Below are positions 6,131-7,806 of a stretch of 7,806 nucleotides of DNA, piece by piece (within the stretch, counting starts at the first letter, position 1; each line of letters starts with the position of its first letter). The notes beneath the pieces were generated by a model. That model did no database searches, was not told where the DNA came from, and worked only from the letters and a program-made list of their open reading frames with translations. The stretch is from an uncultured Lachnospiraceae bacterium (GTDB lineage Bacteria > Bacillota > Clostridia > Lachnospirales > Lachnospiraceae): the NCBI GenBank assembly GCA_902783735.1, contig CACZSE010000061.1, positions 1-7,806 of the forward strand. Direction: 5' to 3'. The translations under genes were made by a program, and so were the position numbers.

Positions 6131-7806
6131 ATGAATACATATGATATTTTTATATCGGGAATATGTGGAAGTGGGCTGAGCTTCAGGTTTGACGGGTTCA
6201 GGATACTGTATACGTGTATCACGACCTTTATGTGGCTTATGTCCATGGCATTTTCAAAAGAATATATGGCTCATTACAGCAATAAGGTCAGATACTATGT
6301 TTTCTCGGTGCTGACATATGTGGCAACGGTCGGGGTATTTTTGTCGGCCGATCTGATAACGACATTTTTATTCTTCGAGATAATGTCTTTTACTTCATAT
6401 GTGTGGGTTGTTCAGGATGAGAGAAAAGAGTCCCTGAGAGCCGGCGAAACATATCTTGCGATAGCAGTTATGGGAGGCCTGGTGATGTTAATGGGACTCA
6501 TGATGTTATATAACCTGACAGGAACTTTGAATATCGCAGGACTCAATGAAGCGATAAAGCCATATATAGGATCGACAGAACTTTATGTTGTCGGATGCCT
6601 GATGCTTTTTGGTTTCGGTGCCAAAGCCGGTGCCTTTCCGCTTCACATCTGGCTTCCCAAAGCACATCCTGTAGCTCCCGCACCGGCCAGTGCACTGCTT
6701 TCCGGTGTTCTGACAAAAGCAGGGATTTTCGGAGTTCTCATAATAAGCTGTGAGATATTTGCGGGAGATGCTAAGTGGGGAACTCTCATTTTACTGATTG
6801 GAGTGATCACAATGTTCTTAGGTGCACTTCTTGCATTGTTCAGTATAGATCTTAAGCGTACTTTGGCCTGCTCTTCAGTATCACAGATCGGTTTCATACT
6901 TGTTGGTATCGGAATGCAGGACCTTCTATTTGACGAGAATATGCTGGCTGTCAGAGGAACACTGCTTCACATGGTCAATCACAGCATGATCAAGCTCTGT
7001 CTTTTCATGGCAGCAGGTGTCGTATATATGAACCTGCATGCTCTTGATCTCAACGAAATAAGGGGATTTGGCAGGAAAAAACCTTTACTGAATGCAATAT
7101 TTTTAATGGGAGCTCTGGGCATAGGCGGTATCCCGCTTTGGAATGGTTATATCAGCAAAACTCTGTTACATGAGGCAATAGTTGAATACACTGAGGCATT
7201 GTTGGAAGGACACAAGAACGTCTTTTTACTTAGCATCTCTGAGATGAAGATCATTGAGTGGATCTTTATCATCAGCGGTGGTCTTACGGTTTGTTACATG
7301 ACAAAGCTCTATGTGGCACTTTTTGTTGAAAAGAACGGATCACAGGATAAACAAAAAGAATTTGATGATAAGAAAAAGTACATGAATCCTGTTTCAACCA
7401 TCGCACTTACACTCAGCGCATTGTATATGCCGGTATCGGGCATGGTACCTAAAATTGTGGCAGATAAAGTGGCAGATCTTGGAGAAGGCTTTATGCATGT
7501 TACCGAACCGGGAGCCAGAGTTCAGTATTTTTCTTTTGGAAACATCCTTGGTGCAGTATATTCCATAGTTATCGGTGCAGTACTTTATCTTCTGGTTGTC
7601 AGAAAATGTCTCATGAAGGACGGAAAATACGTAAACAGATGGCCTAAGTTCTTAGATCTTGAAGATATGCTTTACAGACCTTTACTTTTGACTGTTATCC
7701 CCAATATATGCGTGTTTTTCTGCAGAATAGCAGACAAACTTGTGGATTATAATGTCTTACTTTTGAGAAAGACCATTTTCAAAGATGCAAAACTGCCCAT
7801 TGAGCC
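6131..7806 (+). CDS. Antiporter-like subunit (HyfB/MbhH/NuoL family), copy 4, with C-terminal extension; runs off the right edge
   Basis: The frame from the ATG at 6131 stays open to the window end (558 complete codons), so the 3' end is missing. The core has the family residues: Glu83 (FLFFEIM), Lys165 (GAKAGAFPLHIWL), the loop HPVAPAPASALLSG, Lys196 (VLTKAG), His280/His284/Lys288 (HMVNHSMIK) and Lys343 (NGYISKT). As in copy 2, the protein starts just before the TM3 motif (LSFRFDGFRIL, residues 16-26), so the first two helices of the family are absent. A charged loop follows at about 400-418. After the usual last helices comes an extra C-terminal part (from about 493) with WPKFLDLEDMLYRP and another hydrophobic stretch, recalling the extra helices that follow the core in NuoL/HyfB-type subunits. 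It is the only gene here separated from its neighbour by a long gap. A pumping subunit is likely; the exact subfamily is uncertain. Confidence 0.88.
   Translation, partial: MNTYDIFISGICGSGLSFRFDGFRILYTCITTFMWLMSMAFSKEYMAHYSNKVRYYVFSVLTYVATVGVFLSADLITTFLFFEIMSFTSYVWVVQDERKESLRAGETYLAIAVMGGLVMLMGLMMLYNLTGTLNIAGLNEAIKPYIGSTELYVVGCLMLFGFGAKAGAFPLHIWLPKAHPVAPAPASALLSGVLTKAGIFGVLIISCEIFAGDAKWGTLILLIGVITMFLGALLALFSIDLKRTLACSSVSQIGFILVGIGMQDLLFDENMLAVRGTLLHMVNHSMIKLCLFMAAGVVYMNLHALDLNEIRGFGRKKPLLNAIFLMGALGIGGIPLWNGYISKTLLHEAIVEYTEALLEGHKNVFLLSISEMKIIEWIFIISGGLTVCYMTKLYVALFVEKNGSQDKQKEFDDKKKYMNPVSTIALTLSALYMPVSGMVPKIVADKVADLGEGFMHVTEPGARVQYFSFGNILGAVYSIVIGAVLYLLVVRKCLMKDGKYVNRWPKFLDLEDMLYRPLLLTVIPNICVFFCRIADKLVDYNVLLLRKTIFKDAKLPIE

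Overview
The window holds a single, tightly packed, plus-strand operon fragment encoding the membrane (ion-translocating) half of a complex I / Mrp / membrane-bound-hydrogenase (Mbh) type machine. Seven co-directional genes are visible. The first is cut by the left edge and the last by the right edge. No electron-transfer subunit (NuoB/C/D/I-like or hydrogenase large/small subunit) lies inside the window, so the sequence alone does not say whether this is a stand-alone Na+/H+ antiporter, a group-4 [NiFe] hydrogenase or another redox-driven pump. The split, Mbh-style layout of the small subunits (a separate MbhD-like gene, then an MbhE+MbhF fusion, then an MbhG/MnhC gene) argues for a relative of the Mbh/Mbx family rather than a classic bacterial Mrp operon, where MbhD and MbhE are the C-terminal part of MrpA.

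Layout: 1-249, MbhD-like (DUF4040) 3' part; 242-1201, MbhE-MbhF/MnhB fusion with a charged N-terminal extension; 1203-1577, MbhG/MnhC/NuoK-like; 1578-3071, 3108-4424, 4444-5913 and 6131-7806 (open at the right edge), four NuoL/NuoM/NuoN/MrpD-type antiporter-like subunits. All four keep the TM5 Glu, TM7 Lys, TM8 Lys, the H-x3-H-x3-K helix and the TM12 Lys of the family. Genes overlap or are separated by 0-36 nt and nearly all have clear Shine-Dalgarno sites, so translational coupling is likely.

The exception to the tight packing is the 217-nt gap 5914-6130 between the third and fourth antiporter-like genes. It contains a striking GC-rich element of about 140 nt: a perfect 20-bp inverted repeat (5925-5944 / 6046-6065) enclosing three further perfectly paired, strictly nested stems (7, 7 and 6 bp). 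It could be a mobile palindromic repeat, a structured RNA or an intra-operonic attenuator or processing site, and it is the least explained sequence here.

Organism: moderately low GC, strong AGGAGG-type ribosome sites, frequent ATA and AGA codons, and the protein style suggest an anaerobic Firmicute, plausibly a Lachnospiraceae member (Butyrivibrio/Roseburia-like). This is an inference from style, not an identification. No tRNA, rRNA, CRISPR, transposase or convincing promoter was found.
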